Assembly (NCBI GenBank): GCA_001972305.1
Contig: BDDD01000379.1
Span: forward strand, 62,001 to 126,000
DNA length: 64,000 nucleotides
Source of the DNA: Cephalotus follicularis
Taxonomy: Eukaryota; Streptophyta; Magnoliopsida; Oxalidales; Cephalotaceae
Direction: 5' to 3'
The position numbers were made by a program, and so were the translations under genes. Of this stretch, positions 58,972 to 64,000 are shown one piece after another (within the stretch, counting starts at the first letter, position 1; every line of letters starts with the position of its first letter). The notes beneath the pieces are model-generated. The model was given only the letters and a program-made list of their open reading frames with translations, had not been told where the DNA came from and searched no databases.

Positions 58972-60619
58972 ACTTATATGCGACATTTGGTGTCATGCTT
59001 TAAACAACATTGTATTAAATTAGGTGGTCAAGCATCGTCTGCCACCACCGGTGTCGACTCTAGTAACTTTCAATTTTCAAATGATGTGCATAGACAGAAA
59101 TTAGTTAATTTTATCATATGCATGGAATTACCATTAAGTGTTGTGGACCATCCGATATTTAGGGATTAAATAACCAACCAGTTTTAAACTAACATTAGAC
59201 ATATGAACTAGTAGCATAGGTGGTTCTTACATTTGCATAACAGCACACTACATTGATAATAGGTGACTTGTACAAAAAAGAATTATTTCATTTCGACCGT
59301 TTGAACACCCACACACTAGTAATGATATTGTGAGGCACATTGAACTAATTGCACATGAATATAGGATCTACCAAAAGACTTTTTGCATAAGCTTTGATAA
59401 TGACAGTTATAATGTAAATGCAATTGAAATTCTAAAAAGTAAACCAAATATTGGATGGTGCTTTGTTTCATATCCTATGTGTCTATCATATCATAAATCT
59501 GGTTATAAGTGATGGTTTAGCAGTGTCTAAAGAGTTATTCAAAATATTAGAAATTCTGTATTATTTATTAAATGGTATGCCACAAGAAAAGAAGAATTCG
59601 GGAGGATTTGCCACAAGTGTGGCCTAAAATATAGAAGGATGATAGAGAATGTTCAAACAAGATGGAATTCTACTTACGAAATGTGTAAACTTGCTTACAC
59701 ATATAGACAGACTCTTACCGATTTCTATTTGTCGTATGCACCAGATTACCATTGTTACGAGAGAGAATGGGACAACTGTTTATTAGTGGTAAATTTTCTT
59801 TCTAAATTTGATAAGTTAATCACTTTATTTTATGGACAGTATTATGTGACCACTAATCTTGTTGTTTTTAAATTATATGAGATTGGTCATTATTTTGAAG
59901 AATACAAAGATGATGTCCGCTTTAGAAAAATATGCAAACTATTGGAGGGGAAAATTTTGAATTATTTCAGTCATATTGCTTTGCTGTTTGTATTGGCAGC
60001 TATGGTTGATCCAAAGGTCAACTTGAAAGGTTTGATTCATACTTTAGAGTAAATTAAGTCCATCTTCACTTCTGGTTCCGATTTTGTTTCATATGATAAA
60101 GATGTTGTATATTAATATTTACTAACCTGTTTGAAATTTATGTCAATAAGCATACTACTAGTACAGCCTAATAGGTCCATACGTACTCACCAGACAAGGG
60201 AAAGGAGAGGAGCATGACATCCTTCATGATGTATGCATTTCGAAGCTCGGGTTCTGGGCCCTCAAGTCAAAGTAGTGAGTCAAGACCTTCAAGGCAGTCT
60301 AGTTCCAACGAGCTCCAACATTATCTGGTAGAGTTGAATCCCTCATAGTATATGCACATTGAAGAGTCCAACGACCTCGATTTCCTCGACTGGTGAAAGG
60401 CACGTACGATGCAATATCCAGTACTATCTATCATGGCCTAAGACCTACTGACAGCTCCAGTCTCAACAGTTGCTTCCGAGACTGCTTTCTCTGCCGATGG
60501 AAGTGTTCTTGATGACCAGCGCAACAACTTGTCACGACAATCACTGGAATTATGTGTTTACCTGAAGGACTGAATTTCTCAAGAAGCTCAAACAACCGTA
60601 TTTGCCAACGGAAACACTC

Positions 60620-62216
60620 CAAGTAATGAAGAGTGACTTGCTTTCATATTATGTCTTAATAAACCTATGTAAACTCCTGGTAATTGTAAACTCCTGACCC
60701 GCACAAGTATAAACTGTGAACAGTAAATCAATAAATAAAATTATATTATTCGCTTATCAATACAATAATTTTTTTACCGATAATTATCAAATCATAATTA
60801 GTTTGATTTAATTATTCAATTAATCAATTTATAAACCGGATTAACAAAGAATCGCACTGATCTACACTGTTTTGAAAAATCTCATCGTACTGACCCTGCA
60901 CTGATTTTTTTTTGCACTGTGTCTGTCCGGCTCCTTGCACCAGTACAAATCCAAACCAAACCTTATATAAGACCGGGCCAAACCGGATCTGGCCCAGGCT
61001 CAGCCCGTGCCTATCATGGTCAATGCTGTACTTCTACCGTTTCATGTAATTAATCCAGTGTAGTTATCACTTATTAACGGACTTAACTATCAAGTATTAT
61101 TCAACACGACAAATTATTAGTGGAAGAGTGAGTATTATGACAGTATTAGACTTTTACATATTTTATGGTTCCTGTATAAAATAAGTATTCGCCTATAAAT
61201 ATATAATGATAATCACTTGGACCCCGAATTTGTCATGCGTACTTAGACTATTTTATTTGTTTCTGATTTTGTTCATCATAATAAATTTTATATACGCACG
61301 CGCGTATTTTCAATTCTTGAACGACGTATGGGATAAGGCCTAAACTTAGGTTAATGGTTAGAATCTTTAGTTATTTTGACAAAATTTATAGAGATATCTT
61401 CAAACGATTATTATAACAAATTTTTGTAGATCTCCTGTACGACAATTGTCATTTTTACGAATCACGCCGTAACTGTGATGCTTGATTTTTTCATGCTAAT
61501 AAGTGACTTTACTACATTAACACATCTTACATGCTCTAGAGTGGCATGTATTAAATTTTGGATCTTCTTACTCCCTCTTTCTTGGAAACTTCCTATTATG
61601 CTTTGTTTTTTTTTTTTTTTTTAACTCTCCTTGCTTTTTAAGTAGATAGAACCTAGAATTTGATTAAGAAACTTCAGCTTTTACATTACTGATTATAAAC
61701 CAATGATAATGCAACAAAATTAAGTATGGGGTTTTATTTGTGTCTTATTCTCATTGATAATCTAAACGAATGGAAGTAAGCACGATATCATGTTCGATTT
61801 TTCAATTGTGGTCCAATTATATAAAAGGTAGCATTCATCAAGTCCATGAATATATATGATGAAGATTTAACTTATGCTTATATCCAAGTTGAGTTGGATA
61901 AAATTAAAATGCATGAAGTAAAATATCTATACATTTTATGTGTATTTTGCTAGTTTATGTAACCGTGAATGCATTGAGATTTCTAAGCTTTATTATGAAC
62001 TAGATTTTGGATAATATAACACAACTGTAAGAATTAAACTTGCAGCACCATATAGGAAATTTATTTTATAGAAAAGAGAGAAGATACATAGCTATATATA
62101 TGGCTTCATTTGCTTCACTAAAAATGAAATATGGGTTTTATTTATTTATTTTTAGTTTAATAAAAGAAAGTTTAAATTTAAAAAGATAATTTTTACTTTT
62201 TTTGAAAATGAGCTTT
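60620..62216. other. AT-rich intergenic DNA
   Basis: No gene seen. A GC-richer spot at 60960-61015 (GGGCCAAACCGGATCTGGCC, then CCAGGCTCAGCCC) resembles hAT-type terminal DNA and may be the right end of the hAT relic, but no inverted partner was found. Confidence 0.4.
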
Positions 62217-64000
62217 TGTAAGAGCCCTAAATATTATAAAATATTATTATTGGGCTTTGTAATTATTTTTCCGTTTTTTGAGCTGAGCTCGAAATTTATG
62301 ATGTATTTATTTGGGCCTTAATGGGGTATAAATTATGGAAGTGGGCAAAAGGAATTATGTTTTTAACCTTGGGCTGGATTTAATGCAATAATTATATTTT
62401 TGGGCTTTACTGTAGAAGGATTTATTTGGCCCAAGTGGGGGGAGGCTGACCAAGCCCAAGGTTGGTTCTCCACCCTTAAGAATTGTACACAATTCTAGAT
62501 TCTTCCTTTATGATCATAAAATGTGAAAGATATCTGGGAGCTACACTTTAGCCATTCTCTTCACGTTTTGTTCCAGAGAATTCGGGAGACGAGAGAGTGA
62601 GAAGAAGGAGACAAAGAGGGTGCCATTCATAGAGCCCCATTGTCCCCTGCACTCCCATGGTATAAATATCCATTCTCTGAGAGCAAGGACACGCAAGGAA
62701 GGAGAATTGACAAAGCCAAAGTGTGTAGCAGTCCCCAGCTTTAAGGAAAGCCAGAAATTACAAGAGGAGGAGGAAGCATCTCCGTTTTCAACCTTACCCC
62801 AGGTAGGTTGCTCCATGTCCGAGTGCCTACCAGCTACTGTGTGTATGCTTGACTGTTGTGTGTATTTATTGCCTGCTGTATGTTAGACTGGCTGTTGTAT
62901 GCTATGCTATGGATAATTTATATTATATATTCTATGTAAGATATAAAAATTGAGTAACCATTCCCCAATGATGAGGCACGTTAGGCACGTGGATGTCCCT
63001 TCCTTTCATTGTCGCGCATATTCCATGGTATAAAACAGAATGCAAGCACGGAAGACGCCATTGCATGGATGTCAAGGGTGGAGTTGAGCTCCCCAGGCCA
63101 TGCGCCCAGCCATGGTGACTCGTAGCACCCTCAACGGCAGGCGATGAGCTCCCTCCATCGTCGACGAACAAGGATCATGTGTCCAAGGCATGAAACGCAT
63201 GATGCCGAAGTGCCAAGACGCACTATGCATGGTGCCTGGGAAGTGTATCAGAGACGCCTAGAATGCCAATTGTATGTGTTAATTTTGTGATGAAGGATCA
63301 CTTGGCATGCAGCTACGAGTTCGCATGCGCCATGCACATTTTGTGACGAGCCTTGCGTGTGGGAAGTGCCATGCACAATGGTGAGCCCTGATCTGACTTA
63401 TGAACTGGCTTAAGGAAGCCAAAGGAAAGAAAAGGGAAATAGCCAGGGAAGGAAACGAAATTAGGAAATGGAAGGGAAAAGACTTAAATAAATGATCCTA
63501 GGCAGGTGAGCTTAACAGGGGAGAATTCCGCCGAGCAGGTGAACCTAAAGGGTGAATACCGCTAGGCATGTGATCCTCGGGCGAATCCGCTAACGGTGAA
63601 CTTAAAGGTGAATTCCGCCAAAGCTGGTGATCCGAAGGGTGAACGGCAGAGCAGGTGAGCAAAGGGCGAATTCTGCTCAGCAGGTGAACCTGGAGGAGAA
63701 TTCCGCTGGCTTGTGAGCCTAAAGGTGAACCTTGTATATTGACCAGACCATAGGATGACCGGACTAGACTCCTCGGTATGTGATATGTATGGTTTGAGTA
63801 GGGCAGTCTGAGTCTAGAGGATGTTAATGACTATGTTATGAATTGTGATCTGCATATTTATTATTATTTTCTCCTCTGCTTTATTGTTTGTTCTTCTGGT
63901 ATGTGCCCGTGCATGTGGTGACCTACACAACCCTCAGGGTTGCTGACTTATTCCTTTGAATGGGCCAGGTACAGGAACAGGTAGTGGTGGCACATCGCAG
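62217..64000 (+). repeat. Tekay-like LTR, plus strand, cut by the window end
   Basis: It starts TGTAAGAGCCCTAAATATT at about 62232 (TG region 62217-62235) and follows the same order as the LTR at 57679-54987 read on the minus strand: TATA box (TATAAATATCC near 62662), GC-rich zone, minisatellite (63500-63735) and GGGTTGCTGAC block (63935-63960). The end is outside the window, so solo LTR versus full element cannot be decided. Confidence 0.85.
63495..63735. repeat. Minisatellite-like array, inverted relative to 55550-55765
   Basis: Imperfect units of about 28-30 bp of the form GAATTCCGCCGAGCAGGTGA, the reverse complement of the array in the other LTR. Confidence 0.75.

Larger units (their letters stand above)
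54729..60600 (+). mobile_element. hAT transposon relic, transposase split by a gypsy insertion
   Basis: Parts of one hAT-superfamily (RICESLEEPER-like) transposase appear in order on the plus strand. An acidic N-terminus is at 54735-54830 and a BED zinc finger begins CKVCNFKHYVIQKGHDT at about 54934-54983. The finger continues after the insertion with YMRHLVSC at 58977-59000. Further parts are 59001-59170, 59310-59520, a middle part starting with the hAT motif TRWNSTYEM (59639-60052), and the hAT dimerisation region (about 60290-60570, APVSTVASETAFSADGSVLD). Stops and frame changes occur (TGA at 60392-60394, TAA at 60440-60442 and others). Terminal inverted repeats were not identified. It encodes no working transposase. 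Confidence 0.85.

Noticed and set aside
62541-62886. Frames of 88-91 aa on both strands near the right end
   Set aside because: They lie in the Tekay-like LTR leader, and related frames in the other LTRs are not conserved as protein.
1-64000. tRNA, rRNA, snRNA genes and riboswitches
   Set aside because: I scanned for conserved boxes by eye and saw none I could support. A covariance-model search would be needed to exclude them.

Overview
The window is nuclear DNA of a flowering plant, almost certainly a eudicot. The evidence is intron-split plant genes with GT-AG junctions, AT-rich intergenic DNA, and plant-type transposons: a DUF4283/zinc-knuckle L1 LINE, Ty1/copia, Tat-like and Tekay-like Ty3/gypsy elements, hAT and probable CACTA relics. 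One run of 25 Ns (36656-36680) marks an assembly gap. I cannot name the species. There are no operons, CRISPR arrays or bacterial features, and I recognised no tRNA or rRNA gene. Layout: (1) 1-13400, minus strand: a complete phosphatidate phosphatase (PAH/lipin) gene. Ten coding exons join in frame to 941 codons. Its seventh intron (counting from the start codon) holds a 5.8-kb LINE on the opposite strand with a 14-bp target duplication. (2) 13400-22100: intergenic DNA with a GC-rich hAT-like relic, a fold-back MITE, and a decayed Tat-type gypsy element on the minus strand. (3) 22190-23509, plus strand: an intronless seven-transmembrane protein of the GPR107/GPR108 (plant CAND6/7) family. (4) 26775-38990 and 44900-52110: a direct segmental duplication offset by about 18.1 kb. 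Each unit carries a NOG1 (nucleolar GTPase) gene with full-length reading frame and one nonsense codon, at a different place in each copy. Identity is very high over the NOG1 gene and its noncoding flanks (26775-31195 versus 44900-49320) and drops sharply outside, which suggests recent gene conversion inside an older duplication. The left unit received two later solo LTRs with clean target duplications that are missing from the right unit. It also holds an extra 0.9-kb internal copy beside the assembly gap. (5) 41580-42026, minus strand: a small plant gene of unknown function. (6) 52240-64000: transposon-rich DNA with CACTA-like subterminal repeats, a truncated copia element, a single orphan DEAD-box helicase exon, and a hAT transposase whose BED zinc finger is split by a Tekay-like gypsy insertion (target duplication ACTTA). 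A second LTR of the same family in opposite orientation runs off the right end. The host genes do not form a pathway together: they cover lipid metabolism, endomembrane trafficking and ribosome biogenesis, and are simply neighbours. The window's interest lies in the duplication/conversion history of NOG1 and in the nested, datable insertions. I found no convincing undescribed functional system.
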